DNA of 22,421 nt from an uncultured Coriobacteriaceae bacterium (lineage in GTDB: Bacteria; Actinomycetota; Coriobacteriia; Coriobacteriales; UMGS124), in the NCBI GenBank assembly GCA_900539345.1, contig UQBS01000048.1, forward strand, positions 1 through 22,421, given 5' to 3'. Positions 7,268-14,725 of the stretch are shown here, in pieces. The notes below the pieces were generated by a model. It saw nothing but the letters and a program-made list of their open reading frames with translations. It made no database searches and had not been told where the DNA came from. Position 1 is the stretch's first letter. Each line of letters opens with the position of its first letter. The position numbers and the translations under genes are program-made.

Positions 7268-8296
7268 ATGGCGACAGTGCAGGCAGGCAAGGCAACGAAC
7301 CCGTGGTTTGCCATCGGCGCATTCATCGGGCGCCACATGGCCGCCGCGGCTCCTTTGTGCATGCTTGTCGGCGTGCTGTTTCCCGACCAGTTCTCTTGGA
7401 TGGCCCCTGCGGTTGAGCTCATGTTCGCCTTCATGACGTTCCAAAGCGCCCTGGCCACCACTTCGCGCGACCTGCTCGCGGTCATCCGCCATCCCTTGTC
7501 CCTGCTAGCGGCGCTGTTTGTGCTGTTTATCGTTATGCCCGTGTTGGCGTTGGCTGTGGGCAACCTCGTTGTTCCCGGCAACACCGACGCCATCGCTGGC
7601 ATGGTCATCGAATTTTGCGTGCCCATGGGCGTAACGGGCCTCATGTGGGTGGACATCTACAACGGCAATCGCTCATTTGGCCTGGCAGTGGTCGTTATTT
7701 CCACCGTGCTTGCGCCGCTTACGATGCCCCTTACCATACAGCTGCTCATGGGGGCAACGGTGCATGTGGACCTCGTTGCGATGATGCTCGACCTGCTCAT
7801 CATGATCGCCCTGCCCGCCGTGGCCGGCATGGCGTGCAACGACCTCAGCCACGGCAAGGCTAACGCTCGCGTCGCTCCTTGGTTGGCGCCTGCATCGAAG
7901 ATCATGCTCGTGCTCATCCTGGCGACCAATTCCACGCGCATTTCTGGCTCGATGCACCATTTCTCGCCCGAGCTTTTGGTGGTCGCGCTGGCGATGGCGC
8001 TGCTCTCCGGGGTGGCGTACGTGCTCGGCTACATTCTCGCGCGGCTCATGCATCGCAACGTGGGCGAGTGCATTACGCTGGGTGTCGCGAGCGGTTCGCG
8101 CAACATCACTACGGGCGCGGTGCTTGCCGCAGCCTATTTCCCCAGCGTAACGATGTTCCCCGTGATGATGGGCACGCTGTTCCAGCATGTGCTTGCCGGT
8201 GTTTTTGGCTGGGCGGTGCGCAAGCTCGACGCACACAGCACGCCTGCAGCCGTGCCCGAGATTGAGCGTGTCTACCAGGAGCATAACGGAAGGTAG
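7268..8296 (+). CDS. Bile acid:sodium symporter (SBF/BASS) family permease
   Basis: A 342-residue integral membrane protein with about nine to ten hydrophobic segments. The SBF/BASS signs are the early PAVELMFAFMTFQSALATTSRD segment, the mid-protein PMGVTGLMWV segment, and the late segment beginning GVASGSRNITTGAVLAA and ending FPVMMGTLFQH. Members carry organic anions with sodium (bile acids, pyruvate, pantothenate, sulfonates); the substrate here cannot be read from sequence. Start choice: ATG 7268 has GGAAGG at 7251-7256 (11-base spacing), while ATG 7244 has G-rich sequence only 2 bases away; both are possible. There is no partner gene, and it is separated from metY by a terminator. Confidence 0.8.
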   Translation: MATVQAGKATNPWFAIGAFIGRHMAAAAPLCMLVGVLFPDQFSWMAPAVELMFAFMTFQSALATTSRDLLAVIRHPLSLLAALFVLFIVMPVLALAVGNLVVPGNTDAIAGMVIEFCVPMGVTGLMWVDIYNGNRSFGLAVVVISTVLAPLTMPLTIQLLMGATVHVDLVAMMLDLLIMIALPAVAGMACNDLSHGKANARVAPWLAPASKIMLVLILATNSTRISGSMHHFSPELLVVALAMALLSGVAYVLGYILARLMHRNVGECITLGVASGSRNITTGAVLAAAYFPSVTMFPVMMGTLFQHVLAGVFGWAVRKLDAHSTPAAVPEIERVYQEHNGR

Positions 8297-8500
8297 AGGT
8301 ACGCGGGCGCTGATGGGCGGCTGCTTGCATGCGCGTGGTTTGCGCGTGACCATGCGGGCTTGCGGAACGGTTACATGCGGGTGCGCATGGTTGCACGGGG
8401 TCATTGGCCAATGTTTCTGGGCTACGCGCGGCCTGAGTGGGCAATGGTATAGGCGGGCCTCGAGCGGCGTTTGTTGGCTGGTTCCTCCCGCGCTCTCTCG
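8297..8500. other. Intergenic segment upstream of the repeat-flanked gene
   Basis: No gene is supported. CATGCG recurs at exactly 23-base intervals (8328, 8351, 8374), but the rest of these units match poorly. A perfect 12-base palindrome CATTGGCCAATG is at 8402-8413. It has no T-run immediately after it (TTTCTGGG), so it is at best a weak terminator for the permease gene. Confidence 0.35.
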
Positions 8501-8590
8501 AATTAACATACATCTCACGGGTTGAAATGTATGTTGTTTCAACAAAACCCCAGTTGGCGCATTTTTGAAAATTCTGAAATGTATGTTAAT
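8501..8590 (-). repeat. 90-bp palindrome-bearing repeat, copy 1 (inverted orientation)
   Basis: The reverse complement of this segment aligns without gaps to the copies at 9867-9956 and 15534-15623; by eye it matches the latter at about 78 of 90 bases. In repeat orientation it reads: an outer TTAACATACATTTC, a central block CGCCAACTGGGGTTTTG, then a hairpin of the same 14-mer facing its complement. On the plus strand the hairpin is at 8503-8536. The copy ends 40 bases before the start of the DUF559-like gene, so it must overlap or abut that gene's promoter. Confidence 0.9.
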
Positions 8591-8592
8591 CT

Positions 8593-8623
8593 CTCCCCAT
8601 CGATAGGCAATCAGAGCGGGGAG
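8593..8623 (+). promoter_or_regulatory. Hairpin that could mask the SD of the DUF559-like gene
   Basis: CTCCCC at 8593-8598 is complementary to GGGGAG at 8618-8623. GGGGAGG at 8618-8624 is the SD, 6 bases before the ATG at 8631. Pairing would hide the ribosome site, so translation may be kept low or be conditional. The stem is only six pairs with a 19-base loop. Confidence 0.35.
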
Positions 8624-8630
8624 GCCCCTC

Positions 8631-9785
8631 ATGCATCTGGCAGTCAACAAATTGAGCGGATTGCGTGCCTTGCGTCGTGCGCGTGCGGCATATAAAGCGC
8701 TGCCTTCCGAGCGCTGCGACCTCTTCGCTCCCAATCCTGACCCACAGGTTCGCTGGACTACCAGGTTGCTGCCGCTCGACGTGCTCGGCCTCGACGCTGC
8801 GCCCGATACGGACCACCCCCTCGCCGTTGCCGTTCCCAGTGCCGAAACTCGCCTGCAGGCGCGGTTTGCCACGAGCACGGTGTACTCGCAGAATTTGCCC
8901 GCACTGTCGTTTGTCGAGCTTGATGAGGGTATCGCGGCCAGCTGCCCGGAGCTTGCCTTTGTTGAGGCGGCCACGTACATGACGCCCATGGCCCTTGTGC
9001 TACTGGGGTATGAGCTTTGCGGCACCTATACCCGCGACGCACGCAATCCCCGCTGTGGCGATGCGACCTTTGGTGTGCGGCCCGCGACGAACGTGGGGCG
9101 CATTGGCGATTTCATCGAGTATGCAGGCAGGATTCGCGGCGCTCAAAAGGCCAGGCAGGCCTTGGCTCTCGTGAGGGATAACGCCTGGTCGCCCATGGAG
9201 GCCATCGTGGCCGCGCTTGCGTTGCTGCCCATGAGCGAGGGCGGCTACGGTCTAGGCGATGTGGCGCTCAACAGGCGTCAGCTCACCGCGCCCGAGCTTG
9301 TGTTGCTGGGCTGCAAGGATTCCCGCGTGCCCGACATCGAGCTTGTGGGGACGCACGTCGGTTTCAACTACGACGGACATGCGCATTTCGCGGTGGGGGA
9401 GACGGCCGAGGGACAGCAGGCTGACGTCGATGCGGCCAGTGTTCGCGCGAAGTACCTCGATGACCTGCGTCGCAATCGCGAGCTTGCCGCGATGGGGCGT
9501 GTCGTGTTGCCGGTGACCTCGGAGGACCTTTTCCAGCAGGGTGGTCTTGACGCCGTCATGCTCGAGGCGGTTCTCATTGCCGAGGAGCTCGATCACATCG
9601 AGGACGGCCGCTTCGACGAGCTCAAGGTGCTTATCAGCATGCCCGTGCTGCAGCGCGAGCGTCAGCGCATCATCTGGTCGGTGCTTCCCTGGGAGCACGG
9701 CGATGCCTATGCCCGCCAAATCGCCGACCAGCTTGCCCGCCTCGGACACCCTCGCGAGATCGTCACGACGGTGATGGATATCTAG
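8631..9785 (+). CDS. DUF559/Vsr-like nuclease-fold protein (AbiEi-like architecture), repeat-flanked
   Basis: A 384-residue protein whose C-terminal half resembles the actinobacterial DUF559 family (Vsr-endonuclease-like fold), often annotated with type IV AbiEi antitoxin-like N-termini. Family landmarks seen: CPELAFVEAA near 104-115, WSPMEAIVAALALLP with E190, VPDIEL with D235, the YDG..H strand (Y247-D248-G249), and RRNRELAAMGRVVLPVTSEDL, matching the usual 'DRALQALGWRVLRVT.DDL' helix-strand. Family members usually have Glu before YDG; here it is N246, so nuclease activity is doubtful. The SD is GGGGAGG, 6 bases before ATG. It stands alone: no AbiEii toxin gene follows. It is enclosed by inverted copies of a 90-bp repeat, which may be its operator, its target, or ends of a small mobile unit. 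The role is unknown; the family call is by remembered motif pattern. Confidence 0.6.
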   Translation: MHLAVNKLSGLRALRRARAAYKALPSERCDLFAPNPDPQVRWTTRLLPLDVLGLDAAPDTDHPLAVAVPSAETRLQARFATSTVYSQNLPALSFVELDEGIAASCPELAFVEAATYMTPMALVLLGYELCGTYTRDARNPRCGDATFGVRPATNVGRIGDFIEYAGRIRGAQKARQALALVRDNAWSPMEAIVAALALLPMSEGGYGLGDVALNRRQLTAPELVLLGCKDSRVPDIELVGTHVGFNYDGHAHFAVGETAEGQQADVDAASVRAKYLDDLRRNRELAAMGRVVLPVTSEDLFQQGGLDAVMLEAVLIAEELDHIEDGRFDELKVLISMPVLQRERQRIIWSVLPWEHGDAYARQIADQLARLGHPREIVTTVMDI

Positions 9786-9842
9786 GCAGGCGATGACTGC
9801 GAGAACGGCGCCGCCCGCGAACTGGCAAACTGGCAGTGATAG

Positions 9843-9864
9843 CCGAGTGAGTGGCTTCACTCGG
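9843..9864 (+). terminator. Hairpin after the DUF559-like gene, abutting repeat copy 2
   Basis: CCGAGTGA at 9843-9850 and TCACTCGG at 9857-9864 form a perfect 8-pair stem with a 6-base loop, 58 bases after the stop. No T-run follows on the plus strand; instead the 90-bp repeat begins two bases later. It may act as a weak terminator or as part of the repeat boundary. Confidence 0.4.
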
Positions 9865-9866
9865 AA

Positions 9867-9956
9867 ATTAACATACATTTCAGGATTTCTAAAAACCCGC
9901 CAACTGGGACTTTGACAATTTAACATACATCTCGACTGGTGAAATGTATGTTAAAT
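9867..9956 (+). repeat. 90-bp palindrome-bearing repeat, copy 2
   Basis: Direct orientation, opposite to copy 1. It starts ATTAACATACATTTCAG, has the central CGCCAACTGGG block, and ends in a hairpin at 9920-9954 (TTAACATACAT facing ATGTATGTTAA, loop around GACTGG). By eye it matches copy 3 at about 75 of 90 bases with no gaps. It lies 81 bases after the DUF559-like gene and about 165 bases before the MerR start. Confidence 0.9.
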
Positions 9957-10039
9957 GCAAAGCAGAGGGCACTCGATGCGCCTTCCGGCCAGCTTTTCGC
10001 TTACGCCCCCGGGCCTTCCGGCCTGCCCGTCCTCCATAA

Positions 10040-10089
10040 TTGCGATTTCGCAACAACCGCCATATGTTATTGACGGTGACGTAGCGTCA
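10040..10089 (+). promoter_or_regulatory. Candidate promoter/operator of the MerR-family gene
   Basis: Two dyads lie upstream of the gene: TTGCGA-TT-TCGCAA at 10040-10053, and TGACG-TAG-CGTCA at 10077-10089. A possible promoter is TTGCGA (10040-10045), 17 bases, TATGTT (10063-10068), in which the first dyad overlaps the -35. MerR proteins usually autoregulate from such dyads; the assignment is by position only. Confidence 0.3.
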
Positions 10090-10120
10090 TGGGGCATCCT
10101 TATGTCATGGAGAAGGAGCC

Positions 10121-10879
10121 ATGGGAGAAGGACAGGGAATGGGAGAGACGGCCTCGGCCACGTCGGGCTATATGACGGTGGGAGAGATAGCGCAGCGCGC
10201 CGGTGTCACAGTGCGCAGCGTGCAGTATTACGACCAGCAGGGCATCCTCTCGCCGAGTGCGAAGGGGCCTCACAACCAGCGTCTCTATACTTCTGAAGAC
10301 CTCGATAGGCTCTACTGCGTGCTCTGCCTCAAGTACGCTGGGCTTTCTTTGGGCCAGATTCGCCAGTTCGTGGCGCAGGAGCTGGGCGAAAAGAGCGTCG
10401 ACGACGTGTTCTCCCAGGCCATTCTCAAAACCGAGCAGGACTTTGCCGAGCTGCTGCACCGCCATGCCGTCCTGAGCGGCATGCGTCAGGCGGCCCTCGA
10501 CACCAGCCGTGCCAGTGGCGCTCAGCCCGACTGGCAGGCGATGGCTCGCGGCATTGGGGCGGAGGCGCCCCACGACGCCGACGAAGGCCGCCGCTGTGTC
10601 ATCGCTGCTTGGCACGAGGTTATCGCCGAGGCCGTGGGTCTCATGCGCCGCCGCGAGCCCTTTGACTCCGCACGCAGTGTCGAGCTCGCCCGTAAGGTTG
10701 TGGCTCTGCGCAAGGCCGACGAGGGGCGACCGGCCGAGGAACGCTTCTCCTTGCTCGAAGACATGTCCGCCTCATTTGACATCGCGCATGGCGAGGGCTT
10801 CGGCGGCATGCGTCGCGAGATGAATGCCTACCTCGACCAGCTTGTCGAGGCCTGCGGGGGCGATGACGCTGCCAAATAA
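10121..10879 (+). CDS. MerR-family transcriptional regulator
   Basis: A 252-residue DNA-binding regulator. The MerR winged helix-turn-helix spans about residues 18-86: MTVGEIAQRAGVTVRSVQYY, then the wing with NQRLYTSEDLDRL, then a coil-forming segment GLSLGQIRQFVAQEL. The remaining ~160 residues are helical (coiled-coil-like TEQDFAELLHRHAVL, then a charged C-terminal domain). They lack the cysteine pattern of metal-sensing MerR proteins, so the effector is more likely an organic molecule. Start: ATG 10121 has AAGGAG only 2 bases away, whereas ATG 10139 has AGAAGG at a better 7-base spacing; the real start may be 10139. It stands between the repeat-flanked gene and the radical SAM gene, and its targets are unknown. 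Confidence 0.85.
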   Translation: MGEGQGMGETASATSGYMTVGEIAQRAGVTVRSVQYYDQQGILSPSAKGPHNQRLYTSEDLDRLYCVLCLKYAGLSLGQIRQFVAQELGEKSVDDVFSQAILKTEQDFAELLHRHAVLSGMRQAALDTSRASGAQPDWQAMARGIGAEAPHDADEGRRCVIAAWHEVIAEAVGLMRRREPFDSARSVELARKVVALRKADEGRPAEERFSLLEDMSASFDIAHGEGFGGMRREMNAYLDQLVEACGGDDAAK

Positions 10880-11043
10880 CTCAATGCCCTAGCGGAAAGA
10901 GCTTGACGGACCAGGTTTCCTGGCTGCGTACCGCCAGATTCTGGCTCGTCTGATTCTGGTCCGCCCCAACCAGCAAGCATTCAAACAACCAACCGCCCTA
11001 CCAGCTACCGCGCGCCTCGCAGGCACGTGGGAAGGAGTTTGTC

Positions 11044-12045
11044 ATGATCGTGTCCTGGATGACCACCAACAAGTGCAACCTCACCTGCAAGCATTGCTAC
11101 CAGGACGCGTGCCCCGACGCGTGCGCCAACGAGCTCACGACCGACGAGGCCCGCACGCTTATCGACCAGATTGCCGCTGCCGGTTTCAAGATCATGATCT
11201 TCTCGGGCGGCGAGCCGCTCATGCGCCCCGACATTTACGACCTCGTGGCCTATGCGGCAAGCAAGGGCCTGCGTCCGGTGTTTGGCACCAACGGCACGCT
11301 CATCACGCCCGAAGTGGCCGGTCGCCTCAAGGAGTGCGGCGCCTGCGCCATGGGCATCAGCCTCGACAGCCTCGATCGCGCCAAGCATGATTCCTTCCGT
11401 GGCCTCGAGGGTGCGTGGGACGCCACGGTGGCTGGCATGCGCGCTTGCCGCGAGGTGGGCCTGCCGTTCCAGATTCACACCACGGTGCTCGATTGGAACG
11501 AGCACGAGGTGTGCGACATCACCGATTTCGCAGTCGAGCACGGTGCCATCGCGCACTACATCTTCTTCCTCATCCCAGTGGGGCGCGGCAAGTACATCAA
11601 CGACACGTCGCTCAAAGTCGCGGCCAACGAGCGCCTGCTGCGTCAGATCATGGCCAAGCAGGCCGAGGTTTCCATCGACGTCAAGCCCACGTGTGCTCCG
11701 CAGTTCACGCGCGTGGCCGAGCAGCTGGGCGTCAAGACGCGTTTCGAGCGCGGCTGCCTGGCGGGTCTCACGTACTGCATCGTGAGCCCCGAGGGTGTCG
11801 TGCGCCCGTGCGCCTATATGACCGAGGAGGCCGGCAACGTGCGTGAGCAGCCCTTCGACGAAATTTGGAAGACGAGCCCGGTGTTCGAGCGCCTGCGCAC
11901 GCGCGAGTACGGCGGCTCCTGCGGCACGTGCGACTTCCGCGCCGGTTGCGGCGGGTGCCGCGCCCGTGCGGCCTACTACCACGACGGTGATTTCATGGCG
12001 CAGGACGACTACTGCGCGCACGGTCGCGAGATCGTGGTGGAGTAG
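11044..12045 (+). CDS. Radical SAM/SPASM enzyme of the NirJ/AhbC/AhbD haem-biosynthesis type
   Basis: A 333-residue enzyme that should use a [4Fe-4S]-bound SAM radical. The CX3CX2C motif is C11, C15, C18 in NKCNLTCKHCYQDA, followed by the SAM-binding FSGGEPLMRPD. The C-terminal SPASM-like auxiliary cluster region has C238, C245, C256, C293, C296, C302, C305 and C324. The opening 'SW-TTN-CNL-CKHCY' and the FKIMIFSGGEPL, GLRPVFGTNGTLIT blocks are like NirJ2-type proteins. Those relatives modify tetrapyrroles in the sirohaem-based route to haem (deacetylation of didecarboxysirohaem or decarboxylation of coprohaem). The SD is AAGGAG, 6 bases before ATG. It is followed by a haem/iron-type importer operon, which agrees with a tetrapyrrole role, but other SPASM functions such as peptide maturation are not excluded; no small precursor peptide gene was seen beside it. 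Confidence 0.7.
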   Translation: MIVSWMTTNKCNLTCKHCYQDACPDACANELTTDEARTLIDQIAAAGFKIMIFSGGEPLMRPDIYDLVAYAASKGLRPVFGTNGTLITPEVAGRLKECGACAMGISLDSLDRAKHDSFRGLEGAWDATVAGMRACREVGLPFQIHTTVLDWNEHEVCDITDFAVEHGAIAHYIFFLIPVGRGKYINDTSLKVAANERLLRQIMAKQAEVSIDVKPTCAPQFTRVAEQLGVKTRFERGCLAGLTYCIVSPEGVVRPCAYMTEEAGNVREQPFDEIWKTSPVFERLRTREYGGSCGTCDFRAGCGGCRARAAYYHDGDFMAQDDYCAHGREIVVE

Positions 12046-12100
12046 GGAAGGCGGCAAGGTTTTCGCTGCTTCCCGCTGCTTCCCGCTGCGGTTTGCCTGC

Positions 12101-12418
12101 GGTGCAGCGCTTCTAGCGTGCTGCGCCGGGGCCTGCCTAGGGCGCAGTGCCTCCGTTGCACTCCGCGGCAGTCTTCCCGACGCGTGGCGCTTTCACTGCG
12201 TTGCGCCGCAACCCCCTGGCACGCGGTGCTCTCGTTGTAGCCGCCGGGGCCTTCCTAGGGCGCAGCACTTTCTACCTCCGATGCGCAACACCTCTGTTGC
12301 GCTTTGCCACGGCCTCTCTGACATGCGTTCTTAGTTGTACTTCGCCGCAAACCTTCCCCCTGGTGCTCGGCGCATCTGTTGTATTCCGCTGTGGCTCCCC
12401 CTGGCGCACGGCGCTTTA
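12101..12418 (+). repeat. Degenerate tandem array of ~40-base units
   Basis: This fills most of the 396-base gap before the importer operon. Units begin near 12101, 12141, 12181, 12221, 12259, 12323, 12364 and 12405 (mostly 38-41 bases; one interval is irregular). A shared pattern is GCRCGGYGCTTT, then CGTTGTAYTCCGC, then a C-rich tail ending CCCTGG or CCTAGG. The period is not a multiple of three and no frame keeps a repeating peptide, so it is not coding. Function is unknown. Confidence 0.6.
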
Positions 12419-12441
12419 ATCGCTATTGAAAGGATGCCCCC

Positions 12442-13602
12442 ATGAACCGTGTTTCCCTCTATCGCAACGCCGACTCTGCACGCAGCCTGTCCCGCCGCGA
12501 GGCATGCGCCCTGGGCGGTGTCGCCCTCGTGTTTGCTGGCCTTGGTATTGCTGCTCCTGCCTGGGCTGATGGCGCGTCTGATGCCGCCAAGCCCGCCGAT
12601 GCCGCTTCCGGTCGTCCTGCGAGCACCGATGCCGCCTCGACCGGCGAGGTGGCCGAGCATGTGGCGGTTCCCGAGGGTGCCGACGATGTGCCTACCGAGG
12701 CTGCCGAGGTCGCCTTCCCCGTCACGCTGACTGACGACGCGGGCCGCGAGGTCACGGTGTCCTCGCTCGAGCGCGTCGTGGTGTGCATGGGTAGCTTCGC
12801 CAAGACCTGGCAGCTTGCCGGTGGCTCGCTTGTGGGTACGACGGCAGACGCCCTGGCCGATTACGAGCTCGAGGGTGCCGAGAACATCGCATCTGTGGGC
12901 GACTTCACAGCGCCCAACCTTGAGCAGCTCCTTGCGCTTGACCCCACGCTCGTCATTATGAGCGCCGCTTCCGCCGGCCGCGGTGGTCAGTCGAGCCAGG
13001 CGGACCTGGTAGAGCCCCTTGAGTCGGCCGGCGTTCCCGTGCTCACCTTCAAGGTCACCCTCTTCGGCGATTATCTGCGCATGCTCCGCGCTTGCTGCGA
13101 TCTCTCTGGTCGCTACGACCTGTACCACGAGAACGGTCTTGCCACGCGCGATCGTATCGACGAAGTGCTCGCTGCTGCCGCTCAGGCCCGCAGTGAATCG
13201 GGCGAGGAGGCGCCTACCTGCCTCATCATGACGACGTACTCCGGCGGCACGCGCGTGCTCAACTCGTCTACGCAGTCTGGTGCTGCCGCCGCTGATCTGG
13301 GCGCCGTGAACCTTGCCGACCAGAACCCGAGCCTGCTCAAAGACTATTCGCTGGAGAGTGTGGTGGCGCTCGATCCGAAGTTCATCTTCGTCATGGCCAT
13401 GGGCAACGACCCCGAGTCTGCCGAGCGCGCTCTCAAGGAGCAGACCGAGGACAACCCCGCATGGGCCGGACTTACGGCGGTGAGCGAGGGCCGATTCATC
13501 ACGCTCGATCCTGAGCTTTTCCAGTACAAGCCGCTTGAGGCGTGGGACGAAATGTACCGCACGATGGCGAAGAACCTCTACGGCGACGATGTCTGCGCGT
13601 AA
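12442..13602 (+). CDS. Tat-exported ABC substrate-binding protein (iron/haem/cobalamin type)
   Basis: A 386-residue extracytoplasmic binding protein of the TroA/FepB-like fold. The N-terminus has a Tat-like S-R18-R19-E motif, a hydrophobic core, and an AWA cleavage site near residue 42; no lipobox cysteine follows. A spacer rich in Ala, Asp and Pro runs to about residue 90. The mature domain opens with FPVTLTDDAGREVTVSSLER, the typical start of this family, followed by ENIASVGDFTAPNLEQLLAL and DPTLVIM (first lobe) and LEQ-like VVALDPKFIFVM in the second lobe. Start: AAAGG lies about 9 bases before ATG 12442. It is first in an operon with a FecCD permease and ATPase. The ligand cannot be read; the neighbouring radical SAM gene makes haem or another tetrapyrrole an appealing but unproven guess. 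Confidence 0.85.
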   Translation: MNRVSLYRNADSARSLSRREACALGGVALVFAGLGIAAPAWADGASDAAKPADAASGRPASTDAASTGEVAEHVAVPEGADDVPTEAAEVAFPVTLTDDAGREVTVSSLERVVVCMGSFAKTWQLAGGSLVGTTADALADYELEGAENIASVGDFTAPNLEQLLALDPTLVIMSAASAGRGGQSSQADLVEPLESAGVPVLTFKVTLFGDYLRMLRACCDLSGRYDLYHENGLATRDRIDEVLAAAAQARSESGEEAPTCLIMTTYSGGTRVLNSSTQSGAAAADLGAVNLADQNPSLLKDYSLESVVALDPKFIFVMAMGNDPESAERALKEQTEDNPAWAGLTAVSEGRFITLDPELFQYKPLEAWDEMYRTMAKNLYGDDVCA

Positions 13603-14725
13603 GGAGGGGCAGCTCACGGGCGTGGCTGCGGCGAGCGCTGAAGGCGGGACTTCGGCGGCAGGCGAGGGACTGGGCGCGGGCGCCCCCGCCTGTTCGCCTG
13701 CGGCACCCGCGAGCTCGTATCGTGCGCACGCCTCCGAGCGTCGGGGCCGCATCGTGCTTGTCGTCTCAGCCGTGCTCTGCCTTGTCGCCGCGCTTGCCGC
13801 GGTCATGCTCGGGTCGACGAACGTCTCGTTGGCCGATGTGCTCGCCGTTTTGGCGGGCGGGCAGACGTCCACCCCCGCGGCTGCCAATATCGTGGAGCAT
13901 GTGCGCCTGCCGCGTATGCTTGCGGGCGTGTTGGCCGGCGCCGCCCTGGCGGTTTCGGGCTGCATCACGCAGACGGTGCTCAACAACCCTTTGGCCAGCC
14001 CAAACGTGCTTGGCATCAACTCCGGCGCGGGTCTTGCGGTGCTCTTGGCGAGCGCTCTTTTGCCCAATGTCGCCGCAGCCTTGCCGGCGGCCGCGTTTGG
14101 CGGCGCGCTGCTTACGGCGCTCCTCGTGTTTGCGGTGGCCTCTGTCGCCGACGGATCGCGCATGACCATCGTGCTCGTGGGCATGGCGGCCACAGCGGTG
14201 TTCGGCGCGGGCATGAACACCGTGCTCATCGTGAACCCGGACGCTTACGTGGGCGCGAGCACGTTTCTTGTGGGCGGCTTGGCGGGTGTGCGCATGGTGG
14301 ACCTCGTGTGGCCGGCGGTGTGCATTGTCGTGGGCCTCGTTGTTGCCCTGCTTGGTTCGCGCGCGCTCAACGTCATGCTCACGGGAGACGCTGTGGCGCA
14401 GGGTGTGGGCATGAACGTGCGCGCGGTGCGCCTGGGCATGCTCGCCGTGGCGGCGCTGCTCGCAGGTGCGGCGGTGAGTTTTGCGGGCCTGCTTGGTTTC
14501 GTGGGTCTCATCGTGCCGCATGTGGTACGCCTTATAACTGGCAATGACCTGCGGTTTTTGATGCCAGTGAGTATGTTTGGCGGAGCCGCGTTCGTCTGTG
14601 CTTGCGACCTTTTGGCGCGCACGCTGTTCGCCCCCTACGAGCTGGCCGTGGGCATCCTCATGGCGTTTGTGGGCGGGCCGTTCTTCGTGTGGCTCGTGGT
14701 GCGCGGGAAGGGGAGGGACCTGTGA
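13589..14725 (+). CDS. FecCD-family ABC importer permease
   Basis: A 378-residue membrane permease with about ten hydrophobic segments, the channel of an iron-chelate/haem/B12 importer. The signature GAALAVSGCITQ and NNPLASPNVLGINSGAG lies near residues 116-150, and the conserved GFVGLIVPHVVRLITG before the last helices. Two starts are possible. ATG 13589 overlaps the previous gene by 14 bases and has no SD. GTG 13622 has AAGGAGGGG at 13601-13609, 12 bases upstream. In either case translation is coupled to the binding-protein gene. The first ~45 residues are Ala/Gly-rich, poorly ordered and not typical of the family, which leaves the start unresolved. Confidence 0.85.
   Translation: MSARKEGQLTGVAAASAEGGTSAAGEGLGAGAPACSPAAPASSYRAHASERRGRIVLVVSAVLCLVAALAAVMLGSTNVSLADVLAVLAGGQTSTPAAANIVEHVRLPRMLAGVLAGAALAVSGCITQTVLNNPLASPNVLGINSGAGLAVLLASALLPNVAAALPAAAFGGALLTALLVFAVASVADGSRMTIVLVGMAATAVFGAGMNTVLIVNPDAYVGASTFLVGGLAGVRMVDLVWPAVCIVVGLVVALLGSRALNVMLTGDAVAQGVGMNVRAVRLGMLAVAALLAGAAVSFAGLLGFVGLIVPHVVRLITGNDLRFLMPVSMFGGAAFVCACDLLARTLFAPYELAVGILMAFVGGPFFVWLVVRGKGRDL

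Noticed and set aside
8328..8396. A 23-base tandem repeat
   Set aside because: CATGCG recurs at exact 23-base steps, but the remaining 17 bases match little better than chance in G/C-rich DNA.
8402..8413. Perfect palindrome CATTGGCCAATG as a terminator
   Set aside because: A six-pair dyad without a loop cannot form a normal terminator stem, and only a broken T-run follows.
12331..14229. Minus-strand open frame opposite the importer operon
   Set aside because: It covers the repeat array, binding protein and permease. Those have clear family motifs and coupled starts; the antisense product has none.
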